A DNA stretch of 64,000 nt from Micromonospora_G sp040676775 (GTDB lineage Bacteria; Actinomycetota; Actinomycetes; Mycobacteriales; Micromonosporaceae), in NCBI RefSeq assembly GCF_040676775.1, contig NZ_JBFAPP010000026.1, forward strand, positions 1 to 64,000, read 5' to 3'. Under the pieces are notes generated by a model. It saw only the letters and a program-made list of their open reading frames with translations, searched no databases and was not told the origin of the DNA. A program made the translations under genes and the position numbers. Shown in pieces: positions 23,832-33,398 of the stretch (position 1 is its first letter; each line of letters starts with the position of its first letter).

Positions 23832-24884
23832 TCACTCGCCCACCCCGGACAGCTCCAGCGCCTCGGCGGCGGTCCGCAGGGCCTGCACCCCGCTCTCCAC
23901 GTCGGCGACGAAGAGGGTGATCGACAGGGTGGTCACCCCGGCTGCGGCGTACTCGCGCATCCGGTCGGCGATCCGCTCCTTCGGGCCGAGCAGCGAGGTC
24001 CGGTCGATGAACTCCAGCGGCACCGCCGCCGCCGCGTCCCGCTGCCGCTTGGCCAGGTAGAGCTCCTGCACCTCGCGGGCCGCGTCGCCGTACCCCATCC
24101 GGGTGGCGAGCTGGTTGTAGAAGTTCTGCTCCCGGCTGCCCATGCCGCCGACGTAGAGCGCGGCGTACCAGCGGACGAGTTCCGCGGAGGCGGCGATGTC
24201 GTCGCCGAGCACCAGCGGAACGCTGGGTACGACGTCGAAGCCGGCCAGTTCCTTACCGGCCTTGGCCCGCCCGGCGGCGACCGAGGCCAGCTGCTCGGCG
24301 GCGAACTCGGGCGAGAAGAAGACCGCCAACCAGCCGTCGGCGATCTCACCGGCGAGTTCCAGGTTCTTCGGCCCGACCGCGGCGAGGTAGATCGGCACGT
24401 GGTCGCGGTACGGGTGGAAGCCGAGCCGCAGCGCCTTGCCGGGTCCGTCGGGCAGCGGGAGCTGGTAGTGGACCCCGTCGTACTCGACCTGCTTGCGGCC
24501 GAGCGCGAGCTTGACGATGTCGACGTACTCCCGGGTGCGGCCCAGCGGCTTGGCGAACCGTACGCCGTGCCAACCCTCGGAGACCTGCGGCCCGGAGACG
24601 CCGAGCCCGAGCCGGAACCGGCCACCGGAGAGGGTGTCGATGGTCGCCGCGGTCATCGCGGTCGCCGCCGGGGTACGCGCCGGGATCTGCATCACCGCCG
24701 CACCGAGGTCGATCCGCTCGGTCTGCCCCGCCATCCAGGCGAGCATGCTGGGTGAGTCCGACCCGTACGCCTCGGCGGCCCAGACCACCGAATAGCCGAG
24801 CCGGTCCGCCTCCTGTGCCAGGAGCAGGTGGTCGGCGGGGGTGCTCCACGCCGTCTGGTAGCCGAGGCTGAGCCCGAGTCGCAC
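23832..24884 (-). CDS. LLM-class F420-dependent oxidoreductase
   Basis: 350-aa luciferase-like barrel protein, predicted to use coenzyme F420 (or flavin). Typical segments: LGLSLGYQTAWSTPADHLLL, LGYSVVWAAEAYGSDSPSML, LGAAVMQIPARTPAATAMTA, GRFRLGLGVSGPQVSEGWHG, and the C-terminal GVTTLSITLFVADVESGVQA. The GTG at 24884 has GGGAGG 5 bp upstream; the frame extends eight codons further without a ribosome site. Substrate unknown. It heads the minus-strand run leading through uppP to mshC. Confidence 0.93.
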   Translation of the reverse strand: MRLGLSLGYQTAWSTPADHLLLAQEADRLGYSVVWAAEAYGSDSPSMLAWMAGQTERIDLGAAVMQIPARTPAATAMTAATIDTLSGGRFRLGLGVSGPQVSEGWHGVRFAKPLGRTREYVDIVKLALGRKQVEYDGVHYQLPLPDGPGKALRLGFHPYRDHVPIYLAAVGPKNLELAGEIADGWLAVFFSPEFAAEQLASVAAGRAKAGKELAGFDVVPSVPLVLGDDIAASAELVRWYAALYVGGMGSREQNFYNQLATRMGYGDAAREVQELYLAKRQRDAAAAVPLEFIDRTSLLGPKERIADRMREYAAAGVTTLSITLFVADVESGVQALRTAAEALELSGVGE

Positions 24885-25095
24885 TGGTCCTCCCCATCCG
24901 CGTGCCAAGTCGCATCAGGGTACGCAATGACCGGGAACAGCCCGGTCACCCGGTGGGCAACGCGCCGCCCGGAATGGTGCAGTGGTGTCGGAAGGCCGTC
25001 ATTCGGGCGTTCATGCAGGTCCGAAACACGCGGCACGGCACACATCAGCGGGAGCGAGGATATCGGTCCGGCGATGTTCTGAATAAGGTTCACCC

Positions 25096-26067
25096 ATGCA
25101 ACAGCGACCGCTCGGCCGAAGCGGGCTGGCGGTTTCGCGGCTCGCGCTCGGCACCATGACCTGGGGTCGGGACACCGACGCCGACGACGCGGCCGCCCAA
25201 CTGAAGAGCTTTCTCGATGCCGGCGGGAATCTGGTCGACACCGCCGACGTGTATTCCGACGGCGACGCGGAGTCGGTGATCGGTTCGTTGCTGGGCACCC
25301 TGGTCCCCCGCGAGGACCTGCTGATCGCGACCAAGGCGGGGCTGCGGCCGGGGTCCGCGCGCCGCCGCGACGGCTCGCGGGGGCATCTGCTGCGCACCCT
25401 GGACGCCTCACTGCGCCGGCTGGGCACCGACCACGTGGACCTGTGGCAGGTGCACGGTTACGACCCGGACACCCCGCTGGAGGAAACCCTCGCCGCCATG
25501 GACCACGCGGTGAACAGCGGCCGGGTCCGGTACGTCGGGGTGTCGAACTTCTCCGGCTGGCAGACCGCGCGGGCCGCCACCTGGCAGGCGGCGTTCCCCG
25601 GCCGGGCGCCGGTGATCGCCGCCCAGGTGGAGTACTCGCTGCTGGAGCGTGGCATCGAACGTGAGGTGCTGCCCGCCTGCGAGGACCTGGGGCTGGGCGT
25701 GCTGCCCTGGTCGCCGCTGGGTCGGGGCGTGCTGACCGGCAAGTACCGGCACGGCCGGCCGGCCGACTCCCGGGCCGCCTCGCCGCACTTCGAGCGCTTC
25801 GTCGCAAGCTACCTGGAGCCCCGCTGCTCCAGCATCGTCGAGGCGGTCGCCACCGCGGCCGGCGGACTGGGCGTGTCACCCCTGGAGGTGGCCCTGGCCT
25901 GGGTACGCGACCGGCCCGGTGTGGTCGCCCCGATCCTGGGCGCCCGTACGGTCGGCCAACTGCTCGGCGCGCTGGCGGTCGAACGGATGACCCTGCCGGG
26001 GGAGATCGCCCGTGCCCTGGACGACGTGTCGGCCGTACCGGTCGGCTATCCGGAGCGGGACGGCTGA
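25096..26067 (+). CDS. Aldo/keto reductase
   Basis: 323-aa NAD(P)H-dependent reductase, second AKR in the window and not closely similar to the first. Barrel motifs: RPLGRSGLAVSRLALGTMTW, GGNLVDTADVYSDGDAESVI (catalytic Asp and Tyr), LLIATKAGLRPG (Lys), and DHVDLWQVHGYDPDTPLEET. The substrate-binding and cofactor end is PGVVAPILGARTVGQLLGAL. Divergent from the LLM gene with a 211-bp spacer. Substrate unknown. Confidence 0.94.
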   Translation: MQQRPLGRSGLAVSRLALGTMTWGRDTDADDAAAQLKSFLDAGGNLVDTADVYSDGDAESVIGSLLGTLVPREDLLIATKAGLRPGSARRRDGSRGHLLRTLDASLRRLGTDHVDLWQVHGYDPDTPLEETLAAMDHAVNSGRVRYVGVSNFSGWQTARAATWQAAFPGRAPVIAAQVEYSLLERGIEREVLPACEDLGLGVLPWSPLGRGVLTGKYRHGRPADSRAASPHFERFVASYLEPRCSSIVEAVATAAGGLGVSPLEVALAWVRDRPGVVAPILGARTVGQLLGALAVERMTLPGEIARALDDVSAVPVGYPERDG

Positions 26068-26130
26068 CCGGGTAGTCGACCCGATCTCAAGGACTGGTGT
26101 CTCCGGACGGGCGTGGGCAGGATAGGGGGC

Positions 26131-26322
26131 ATGGACTACGAATACGCCCCGCTACGGTTGCCGTCGAACGTCGATCGGATGACCGCCGCGGCTCAACTGG
26201 CGATCCAGGCCGAATTCTCCGGTTGGGAGCTGGCCCGGGTGCGACTGTTCCGGGACGGTACGCGGCAAGTGGTGCTGCGTCGCCGCCTGGCACAAACGTC
26301 GCAACCGGGCCTCTCCTACTGA
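26131..26322 (+). CDS. DUF5703 family small protein
   Basis: 63-aa protein conserved in actinobacteria, function unknown. It reads MDYEYAPLRLPSNVDRMTAA, then AQLAIQAEFSGWELARVRLF and RDGTRQVVLRRRL, a compact alpha/beta unit. The ATG at 26131 follows a GGGGG stretch and matches the family start; an upstream in-frame start at 26113 is less likely. It sits 63 bp after the aldo/keto reductase gene, convergent with the next gene. Confidence 0.88.
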   Translation: MDYEYAPLRLPSNVDRMTAAAQLAIQAEFSGWELARVRLFRDGTRQVVLRRRLAQTSQPGLSY

Positions 26323-26340
26323 TCCACGACGCGCGGTCGA

Positions 26341-27021
26341 CTACCGGGCCGACGGCTCGTGGTCGTGGTCGTGGTCGGCGTCGGTCGGCAGGAACGGGTG
26401 TTCGTCGAGCCGGCCGACGAGCTGGTCCTCGGCACCCGGCTGGAACGGACCCGCGCTGTCGTCGTCGTCGAACGACTCCAGGTTGAGCGGCTCCGCGACC
26501 TCGCTGACGATCACCAGACCGTCGAGCGGCTCCAGCTCCGGGATGTCGAGGGCGCCGAGCGAACCGTCGCCGGTCTGGAGCAGCTCCAGCACCGCCTCGC
26601 CGACCCCCTCGACCGGCTCGGACTCCTCGTCCTCGCCGGCGGCGGCGCGGCGGGCGGCCTCGGCCACCCGGATCAGTGCCGCGACGCTGGGCACCCGGTA
26701 GTCGCGCCGCTGGCGGACCGAGAGCACCCGCGGGTGCGGGTCGGTCGGCTCGTTGCCGTCGACGCCGCCCAGGCCGACGCCGAACCGCTCGTCGGCCTCG
26801 TTCGGGTCGATCGACTCCACGTCCCAGGGAGTGACCTCGCCGAACGCGTCGAGCAGCCGCTCGTCGTACTCGAACGAGGCGTTGTTGAGCGCGACGTACG
26901 CCTGCCAGACGTCGTCGTCGTCGATCCGGCCCTGCGCGGCCTTGACCGCGGCGAGGTGGGCCCGAGCGGTCGAGATGACCCGCTCCAGGGCGGCGTCCAG
27001 CTCGGCGTGCTGGTCGGTCAT
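26341..27021 (-). CDS. Hypothetical acidic protein
   Basis: 226-aa soluble, strongly acidic protein of unknown function. The N-terminal ~110 residues look ordered and helical (AELDAALERVISTARAHLAA, VWQAYVALNNASFEYDERLL). The second half contains RRDYRVPSVAALIRVAEAAR and a long acidic, low-complexity region, and it ends in a His/Asp-rich tail (TDADHDHDHEPSAR) that could bind metal. The start is ATG at 27021 with AAGGGAAAG upstream. Homologues in related actinomycetes are often labelled primosomal protein, a name I cannot support from the sequence. Convergent with DUF5703; about 90 bp from the M20 peptidase gene. Confidence 0.75.
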   Translation of the reverse strand: MTDQHAELDAALERVISTARAHLAAVKAAQGRIDDDDVWQAYVALNNASFEYDERLLDAFGEVTPWDVESIDPNEADERFGVGLGGVDGNEPTDPHPRVLSVRQRRDYRVPSVAALIRVAEAARRAAAGEDEESEPVEGVGEAVLELLQTGDGSLGALDIPELEPLDGLVIVSEVAEPLNLESFDDDDSAGPFQPGAEDQLVGRLDEHPFLPTDADHDHDHEPSAR

Positions 27022-27114
27022 GGTGTGGCTTTCCCTTCGAGGTGGCATAACGCGGGACATGATGAACCCGCGGCGTGTCGTTGACGCCCCGGTTTGCGAA
27101 CTGCTCCGGCGCGA

Positions 27115-28443
27115 CTAGCTGCCGCGCAGGAACCGGTCGAGTACCCGCACGCCGAACTGTAGTCCGTCGACCGGTACGCGCTCGTCAATGCCATGGAACA
27201 ACGCGGAGAAGTTCAGGTCCGCGGGCAGGCGGAGCGGCGCGAAGCCGAAGCAGCGGATGCCCAGCCGCTCGAACGCCTTGGCGTCGGTCCCGCCGGAGAG
27301 CATGTACGGCACCGGCCGGGCACCCGGGTCCTCCGCCCGCAGCGCCGCCGACATCGCATCGACCAGGTCCCCGTCGAAGGTGGTCTCGACCGCCGGCTGC
27401 CGGTGGGTGTACTCCACCTCGATCTCCGGCCCGATGACCTGGCGCAGCTGCTCCAACAGCAGCTCGGACTGCCCGGGCAGGCTACGGCAGTCGATGGTCG
27501 CGCTGGCCCGGCCGGGAATCACGTTGTCCTTGTAACCGGCCTCGAGCCGGGTCGGGTTCGCGGTGTTGCGGATGGTCGCGCCGACGATGTTCGCGATCGG
27601 GCCGAGCTTGGCGATCGCCAGCTCCGGATCGTTCGGGTCGAACTCGATCCCGAGCAGCTCGGAAACCTGCTCCAGGAAGGTCCGTACGGTCGGGGTCAGC
27701 ACGACCGGGAAACTGTGCCGGCCGACCCGCGCGACCGCCTCGGCCAGCGCAGTGACCGCGTTGTCGTCGTGGACCATCGAACCGTGACCCGGCCGCCCCT
27801 TCGCGTGCAGGCGCAGCCAGTCCAGGCCCTTCTCGGCCGTCTGGATCAGGTAGAGCCGCAGGTCGTCGTTGACCGAGTAGGAGAAGCCGCCGACCTCGCC
27901 GATCGCCTCGGTGCACCCGTCGAACAGCTCCCGGTGCCGGTCGACCAGGAAGTGGGCGCCGTAGTCGCCGCCGGCCTCCTCGTCGGCCGTGTACGCCAGC
28001 ACGATGTCGCGCGGCGGGCGGACGCCGGTGCGCTGCCACTGGCGGACCACCGCCAGCACCATCGCGTCGAAGTCCTTCATGTCGATGGCGCCCCGACCCC
28101 AGAGGTAGCCGTCCCGGAGCTCGCCGGAGAACGGGTGCACCGACCACTCACTGGCGTCGGCCGGTACCACGTCGAGGTGCCCGTGCACCAGTAGCGCACC
28201 GCGACCAGGATCGGTGCCCGGGATCCGGGCCACCAGGCTGGTCCGGCCGGGTGCCGACTCGCGCAACTCGGAGGTGATGCCGACCTCCGCGAGCTGGCCG
28301 GCCACGTACTCCGCGGCCACCCGTTCGCCGGCGCTGGTGGCGTTGTCGCCGGTATTGCTGGTGTCGATGAGCAGCAGGTCACGGCAGATGTCGACGACCT
28401 CGTCGGTGGCGCTGGGATGGTTGGGAGCGGCATGGCTGGTCAT
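27115..28443 (-). CDS. M20/M25/M40 family metallopeptidase
   Basis: Cytosolic zinc aminoacylase/dipeptidase-type enzyme, 442 aa from ATG 28443 (another in-frame ATG at 28455 is possible). Metal ligands and motifs in order: LLVHGHLDVVPAD (first His and Asp), WGRGAIDMKDFDAM (bridging Asp), AYTADEEAGGDYGAHFLVD (catalytic Glu pair), and a late His in NFSALFHGIDERVPVDG. The dimerisation insert occupies about 190-330. It probably hydrolyses N-acyl amino acids or dipeptides; exact substrate unknown. It stands alone, divergent from the hemerythrin gene. Confidence 0.94.
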   Translation of the reverse strand: MTSHAAPNHPSATDEVVDICRDLLLIDTSNTGDNATSAGERVAAEYVAGQLAEVGITSELRESAPGRTSLVARIPGTDPGRGALLVHGHLDVVPADASEWSVHPFSGELRDGYLWGRGAIDMKDFDAMVLAVVRQWQRTGVRPPRDIVLAYTADEEAGGDYGAHFLVDRHRELFDGCTEAIGEVGGFSYSVNDDLRLYLIQTAEKGLDWLRLHAKGRPGHGSMVHDDNAVTALAEAVARVGRHSFPVVLTPTVRTFLEQVSELLGIEFDPNDPELAIAKLGPIANIVGATIRNTANPTRLEAGYKDNVIPGRASATIDCRSLPGQSELLLEQLRQVIGPEIEVEYTHRQPAVETTFDGDLVDAMSAALRAEDPGARPVPYMLSGGTDAKAFERLGIRCFGFAPLRLPADLNFSALFHGIDERVPVDGLQFGVRVLDRFLRGS

Positions 28444-28671
28444 GCGCTTCTTCATACCAGCCCACCCCGGTGCCCGGTCGGCTCGGCCCGCCCTGTGGTC
28501 GCGACAACCCCATTGCCGCACCTCCCCAGCCGACTACCGAGGGTGACCGGAACGGGGCACGCCGGACCGGGACATCGACCGCCGGGTTTGGCCCTCCAGC
28601 GGTACGGGTATCGCCGTCGGCGTCCCCACATCCACCTACGTCACCGCAGTGCCGCTCCCAGGAGGACCCCC

Positions 28672-29319
28672 GTGACCGTGCCCCTACCCCCGCTGCCGCC
28701 CACCGCCGGCGACGACGACGAGCACTACCGTCCCGGCGGGCTCAGCATGGTCGAACTGCTCACCCAGGAGCACGAGCAGATCGGCGCCCTCTGCCGGGAA
28801 CTGGCCGATCCGGCGCTGCCGGCCGACCAGCGGCACCGGGTCGCCGAGGTGCTCACCGCGACCCTCACCCGGCACCTGTCGGCCGAGGAGCAGTACCTCT
28901 ACCCCAGCGTGCGCAGTGCGCTGCCGGACGGTGCACCGGTCGCGGACCGGGAGATCGCCGCAGACGCGGCGCTGCTGCGTTCACTCGTGGACCTGTCCGG
29001 GGCGACGACCGGGGAGCCGGAGTTCGAGCGGACCCTCGGCGACATCACCGAGCAGGTCAGCCGGCACAACCGGGTCGCGGCGACCGAGATCTTCCCGGCG
29101 CTGCACTCGATCGCCACCGAGGCCGACCTGATCCGGCTCGGCAACCGGGTGCAGATCGCCGAGGAGGCGGCACCCACCCGCCCGCACCCGACCACCCCGG
29201 CCACGCCGCCGTGGAACCGGATCGTCGAACCCGCGGTGGGCGTGGTCGACAAGGTCCGCGACGCGGTCAGCGGACGGCAGACGTACGTTGAGGATCTGCC
29301 CGACGCCCAGCGGCCCTGA
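28672..29319 (+). CDS. Hemerythrin domain-containing protein
   Basis: 215-aa protein with a four-helix hemerythrin-like domain (about 25-150) that may carry a di-iron centre. Candidate ligands: His in LTQEHEQIGALCRE, His/Glu in LTRHLSAEEQYLYPSVR, and His in ITEQVSRHNRVAATEIFPAL. After residue ~165 a Pro/Thr-rich linker leads to a short C-terminal segment. The GTG start has AGGAGG 6 bp upstream. Such proteins sense or store O2, NO or iron, or protect against oxidants; which applies here is unknown. The ThuA gene follows 42 bp later and may be cotranscribed. Confidence 0.9.
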   Translation: MTVPLPPLPPTAGDDDEHYRPGGLSMVELLTQEHEQIGALCRELADPALPADQRHRVAEVLTATLTRHLSAEEQYLYPSVRSALPDGAPVADREIAADAALLRSLVDLSGATTGEPEFERTLGDITEQVSRHNRVAATEIFPALHSIATEADLIRLGNRVQIAEEAAPTRPHPTTPATPPWNRIVEPAVGVVDKVRDAVSGRQTYVEDLPDAQRP

Positions 29320-29361
29320 CCGGACCCGCCGCCCGGCCGTCGGGGTCCACCGGGGACGGGA

Positions 29362-30045
29362 GTGGCGGTGCGGGACGCGATCGTGGTGCGTGGCGGCTGG
29401 GACGGGCACGTTCCGGTGCAGGCGACAGAGCTGTTCGCCCCGTTCCTCCGGGAACGGGGCTTCGCCGTGCAGGTCTACGAGGACCTCGACGTCTACACCG
29501 ACGCGGCCCGGCTGGCCGCCGCCGACCTGATCGTGCAGTGCTGGTCGATCGGCACCATCACCGACGCGCAGGCGACCGGACTGGCCGACGCGGTCCGGGC
29601 CGGTACGGGATTCGCCGGTTGGCACGGCGGCATCGTCGGCGCCTTCCACCACACCACCTACCACCAGCTCACCGGTGGCGTCTTCGTGCACCACCCGCCG
29701 GGCTTCGTCGAGCACGAGCTGACGGTGGTGCCGGAACGGGCCGGGCACCCGGTTGTCGCCGGCATCGGCTCGGTCGCCCTGCACACGGAGAAGTACTGGG
29801 TGCTGTCGGACCCGCTCAACGACGTACTCGCCACGGTGACCTTCGATCCCGAGCCCGCCGACCCGGCCGCCGCCGGGCCGTCGGGGACAGCGTGGCACCG
29901 GCCGGTCACCCTGCCCGCAATATGGACTCGAAACTGGGGCTCCGGCCGGATATTCGTATCGACGATCGGCCATAAGCTGGACGATTTTGAGGTGCCCGAG
30001 GTCCGTACCATCACCGAGCGTGGGTTGCTCTGGGCGGCGCGTTAG
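29362..30045 (+). CDS. ThuA-like domain protein
   Basis: 227-aa protein of the ThuA family (glutamine amidotransferase-like fold), associated with carbohydrate metabolism. Landmarks are AIVVRGGWDGHVPVQATELF at the N-terminus, LIVQCWSIGTITDAQATGLA, GTGFAGWHGGIVGAFHHTTY with conserved Gly-His pairs, FVHHPPGFVEHELTV, and the closing GSGRIFVSTIGHKLDDFEVP. The start is GTG 29362, with GTG 29368 also possible. It follows the hemerythrin gene by 42 bp. Substrate unknown; some family members are 3-keto-sugar-processing enzymes. Confidence 0.9.
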   Translation: MAVRDAIVVRGGWDGHVPVQATELFAPFLRERGFAVQVYEDLDVYTDAARLAAADLIVQCWSIGTITDAQATGLADAVRAGTGFAGWHGGIVGAFHHTTYHQLTGGVFVHHPPGFVEHELTVVPERAGHPVVAGIGSVALHTEKYWVLSDPLNDVLATVTFDPEPADPAAAGPSGTAWHRPVTLPAIWTRNWGSGRIFVSTIGHKLDDFEVPEVRTITERGLLWAAR

Positions 30046-30145
30046 CCCAGGTGGACCGTTCGGCTGCCCTTTACTTTTCGTTTGGGGGATCTTTCACTGG
30101 CCGAAGGTCTTCCCGTAGATCCCGTCATAGTCCTACCGTCACGCT

Positions 30146-31117
30146 ATGAACCTGGAGCTGCGGCACCTGAAGGTGGTCTGCGCGATCGCGGAGACCGGCA
30201 GCGTGACCAAAGCTGCGTCCACACTGGGACTGGCGCAACCCGCCCTCACCGCACAACTTCAGCGCATCGAGCGCACGCTCGGCGGCCCACTGTTCGAACG
30301 GGACCGCCGGGGCGCCCGACCGACCGCACTCGGGGAGCTGGTGCTCGCCCGTGCCCGGGTGCTCCTGCCGGCGATGAAGGGGCTCCAGGACGAGGCGGCC
30401 CGGCTCGCCGGCACCGGTACGACGCTGAGCCGGTACCGGTTCGGTGGGGTGAACAGCCCACTGGTGGGCCGGCTGGTACACCGGCTCGCGGCCGACCAGC
30501 CGCACGCCCAGATCAGCACCTACGCCTCCTGGTACGTCGACGAGCTGGCCCAGATGGTGCTCAGTGGCCGGCTCGACTACGCCCTGGCCGGGGTCTGCGG
30601 CGACGCCACCCCGTCGGCTGAGTTCGGGTTGACCTGGCGGGCGATCGCGGTCGACGCGGTGTTTGTCGTCCTGCCCGAGGCACACCCGCTCGCCGCCGCC
30701 GACGAGGTCAAGCTGGAGATGCTGCGCGACGAGCAGTGGGCGGTGGCACCCGGCGACGGCTGCTTCGGTGACTGCTTCGCGGCCGCCTGCGCACGGGCCG
30801 GCTTCACCCCGCGCAAGATGTACGAGACCGACATCCGGGGCTGTCTGGACCTGGTCGACGCCGGTGAGGCGGTGGCGCTGGCGCAGGCCACGTTCCGTCC
30901 GGTTTCCGGCCTGGTGACCCGGCCGCTGGCCGGTGCGCCGCTGCGGTGGCGGTTGCTGCTCGGCTGGCACCCGGAGGCCCCGGCGGCCGGGATCGCCGAC
31001 CGGGTGCTCGGCCACGCGGTGGCCGCGTACACCGACTCGCTGCACCGCAACCCCGACTATCTCGCCTGGCTCGCCCGCAACCCGGCCTTCGGGCCGCAGC
31101 AGATGGCCGCCGCCTGA
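30146..31117 (+). CDS. LysR-family transcriptional regulator
   Basis: 323-aa regulator. The N-terminal helix-turn-helix is classic: LELRHLKVVCAIAETGSVTK, AASTLGLAQPALTAQLQRIE, LGGPLFERDRRGARPTALGE. The effector domain (about 90-300) has the two-lobed substrate-binding fold (RFGGVNSPLVGRLVHRL, FVVLPEAHPLAAADEV). The usual target would be a divergent gene, but the upstream gene (ThuA) points the same way 100 bp away, so the regulon is not obvious. Two regulatory targets seem possible: itself and the secreted protease downstream. Confidence 0.94.
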   Translation: MNLELRHLKVVCAIAETGSVTKAASTLGLAQPALTAQLQRIERTLGGPLFERDRRGARPTALGELVLARARVLLPAMKGLQDEAARLAGTGTTLSRYRFGGVNSPLVGRLVHRLAADQPHAQISTYASWYVDELAQMVLSGRLDYALAGVCGDATPSAEFGLTWRAIAVDAVFVVLPEAHPLAAADEVKLEMLRDEQWAVAPGDGCFGDCFAAACARAGFTPRKMYETDIRGCLDLVDAGEAVALAQATFRPVSGLVTRPLAGAPLRWRLLLGWHPEAPAAGIADRVLGHAVAAYTDSLHRNPDYLAWLARNPAFGPQQMAAA

Positions 31118-31476
31118 CCGATCCAACCGTCGGCGCGGCCGGCCTGACCTGCCGACGTGTGCCCGCCGGCAGGACCATGCCTGGCGCCCCTGCGGGCGCG
31201 CGGTCATAGGCCCGCGCGGTATGAGCTAGGTGATATATACCTGTGTCGATTCTGTGGCCGATAGGTTAAGCCTGCCCCGCTCGATCCAGTCCCGGCGGGC
31301 GGCCGACGGCCGTCCGGCACCGGGACTGACCCCGGATCGGCAGGGCACCGGACCATCCACATCGCCGGGTCACCGGGCTGGACGCGCCCGCGTCGCCACG
31401 GCGTGGTGAAGCAACCCCCATGTTCCCGCTTCGCCCGCCGTGCCGGGAGCCGGCATACCCCCAAGGAGACGAACGG
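31118..31476. other. 359-bp region before the secreted protease gene
   Basis: The first part holds a weak hairpin (GCGCCC-N4-GGGCGC, 31184-31199) that may end the LysR transcript. An unusually AT-rich patch (31218-31268) with an inverted repeat AGGT-GATATAT-ACCT (31228-31242) is probably the promoter/operator of the protease gene. No credible small gene. Confidence 0.5.
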
Positions 31477-32958
31477 ATGAAGCGAAGACTCGCCGCGGTG
31501 GCAGCGGTGATCCTGCTGCCCACGGGTGTCCTCACGACCGTGGGCCTACCCGCGACCGCGGCCCCCGGCACCGCATCGACGAGCGCGGCGGACACCGCCG
31601 CGGCGCCGGAGATGCTCGCCGCCATGCAGCGTGACCTCGGCCTGACCGCCACCGAGGCGAAGGACCGGATCACCCGGGACGACAAGGCCAGCCGGACCGA
31701 CGCCAACCTGCGCAAGTCCCTCGGCGGGGCGTACGCGGGTGGTTGGGTGAGCGCCGACGGCGGCGCCCTGGTCGTCGCGATCACCGACGCCGCGCTCGCC
31801 GGCCGGGTCACCGGCGCGGGCGCCCAGGCGAAGGTGGTGGCGCGCAGCGCGGCACAACTCGACGGCGTCAAGAACGGGCTGGACCGGGCCGCCACCAAGG
31901 CGACCCACGAATCGGTCGCCGGCTGGTACGTCGACGTGGCCAGCAACACCGTGGTCGTACTGGCCAAGGACAACACCGCGGCGAGCACGTTCGTGAAGGC
32001 TAGCGGCGTAGACGCCAAGGCGGTCCGGCTGGTCCCCACCACCGAGTCCCCGGTGCCGTTCTACGACGTACGCGGCGGCGACGCCTACTACATGGGCGGC
32101 GGGCGCTGCTCGGTCGGCTTCCCGGTGACCGGCGGCTACGTGACGGCCGGCCACTGTGGCACCACCGGCACCGCGACCCAGGGCTACAACCAGGTCGCCT
32201 CCGGCACCTTCCGGGGCTCCTCGTTCCCGGGCAACGACTACGCCTGGGTGCAGACGAACTCGAACTGGACCCCGCAGCCGTGGGTGAACAACTACGCCGG
32301 AGGCAACGTGACCGTGGCCGGCTCCACCGAGTCGGCGGTCGGCGCGGCCATCTGCCGCTCCGGCTCCACCACCGGATGGAAGTGCGGCACCGTACAGGCG
32401 AAGAACTCGTCGGTGACGTACCCGCAGGGCACCGTGTCCGGCCTGACCCGGACCAACGCCTGCGCCGAGCCGGGTGACTCGGGCGGCTCCTGGCTCTCCG
32501 GCCAGCAGGCGCAGGGTGTCACCTCCGGCGGCTCCGGCAACTGCACCTCCGGTGGGACCACCTACTTCCAGCCGGTCAACGAGATCCTCTCGGTGTACGG
32601 CCTGACGCTGCGTACCGGCAGTGGTGGGGGGAACCCGCCGCCGACCGGCTGCACCGGTTACGAGGCGACCTACACCGGCTCGGTGACCAGCGGCAACAGC
32701 CAGTTCCAGCCGGGCGGCAGCTACTACCAGTCGACCGTCTCCGGCACCCACCGCGGCTGCCTCGACGGCCCGTCCGGGGTGGACTTCGACCTCTACCTGC
32801 AGAAGTGGAACGGCAGCGCCTGGGTCGACGTGGCGGCCGGCGAAACCGCCAGCTCCGACGAGACGATCACGTACAACGGCACCGCCGGTTACTACCGCTA
32901 CGACGTCTACGCGTACAGCGGCTCGGGCAGCTACTCGCTCGGCATCACCAACCCGTAA
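31477..32958 (+). CDS. Secreted S1-family serine protease (streptogrisin/alpha-lytic type)
   Basis: 493-aa preproprotease. Signal peptide 1 to ~28 (MKRRLAAVAAVILLPTGVLT, ending TAA/APG), an alpha-lytic-type propeptide to about 200 that acts as folding chaperone, then the chymotrypsin-fold protease (about 200-385). The triad is H226 (TAGHC), D254 (GNDYAW) and S335 (GDSGGS), with paired cysteines as in streptogrisins. A short linker (SGGGNPPPTG) leads to a C-terminal beta-sandwich like the PPC domain (about 395-493), perhaps for substrate or surface binding. The ATG at 31477 has AAGGAG 8 bp upstream. Extracellular protein degradation is the expected role. Confidence 0.95.
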   Translation: MKRRLAAVAAVILLPTGVLTTVGLPATAAPGTASTSAADTAAAPEMLAAMQRDLGLTATEAKDRITRDDKASRTDANLRKSLGGAYAGGWVSADGGALVVAITDAALAGRVTGAGAQAKVVARSAAQLDGVKNGLDRAATKATHESVAGWYVDVASNTVVVLAKDNTAASTFVKASGVDAKAVRLVPTTESPVPFYDVRGGDAYYMGGGRCSVGFPVTGGYVTAGHCGTTGTATQGYNQVASGTFRGSSFPGNDYAWVQTNSNWTPQPWVNNYAGGNVTVAGSTESAVGAAICRSGSTTGWKCGTVQAKNSSVTYPQGTVSGLTRTNACAEPGDSGGSWLSGQQAQGVTSGGSGNCTSGGTTYFQPVNEILSVYGLTLRTGSGGGNPPPTGCTGYEATYTGSVTSGNSQFQPGGSYYQSTVSGTHRGCLDGPSGVDFDLYLQKWNGSAWVDVAAGETASSDETITYNGTAGYYRYDVYAYSGSGSYSLGITNP

Positions 32959-32965
32959 TCGGACA

Positions 32966-32998
32966 CCGGCCGGCGCGGGCCAGACCCGCGCCGGCCGG
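32966..32998 (+). terminator. Hairpin terminator after protease gene
   Basis: A perfect 14-bp stem, CCGGCCGGCGCGGG / CCCGCGCCGGCCGG, with a 5-base loop, begins 7 bp after the stop codon. No U-tract. Confidence 0.75.
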
Positions 32999-33148
32999 CA
33001 CCGTTCCCGGATCCGGGCGGGGTGCGGGGTACGCACCGGACTCCGCAACCCGCCCCTCGGTCCCCGACCGGCTGACGCCCCCCGACGCGACCGGCGCGGC
33101 CGGCGGCCGAGAGGTGCGAATCGCCCCGAACCGGGTACCGGTAGGTAC

Positions 33149-33385
33149 ATGACCGACCTCATCCCGCCCGACGACGCCCGGGAGAACGCCCGGCGGATCG
33201 CCGCCGCCCACACCGCCGCCTCCCGCGACCTGGAGGCGTTCCTGCGCCGGGCACCGGACCTGCCCTCTCCCGCCGACGTCGCCGAGTACGCGGCCCTGCT
33301 CGCCCGCGAGGAGGCGCTGCGCGACGAACGCCGGGACGCCGCCGAGTCGGCCGGCCTGGGCGCCCCCAGCATCGGCGGCGAATGA
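33149..33385 (+). CDS. Small hypothetical protein
   Basis: 78-aa soluble, helical, charged protein, not recognised. It reads MTDLIPPDDARENARRIAAA, then RDLEAFLRRAPDLPSPADVA and EYAALLAREEALRDERRDAA, ending in a Gly-rich tail. GC-biased third positions support coding. A strong 14-bp hairpin follows 13 bp after the stop, consistent with an independent transcript. No functional context. Confidence 0.65.
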   Translation: MTDLIPPDDARENARRIAAAHTAASRDLEAFLRRAPDLPSPADVAEYAALLAREEALRDERRDAAESAGLGAPSIGGE

Positions 33386-33398
33386 CATCGGCATGACA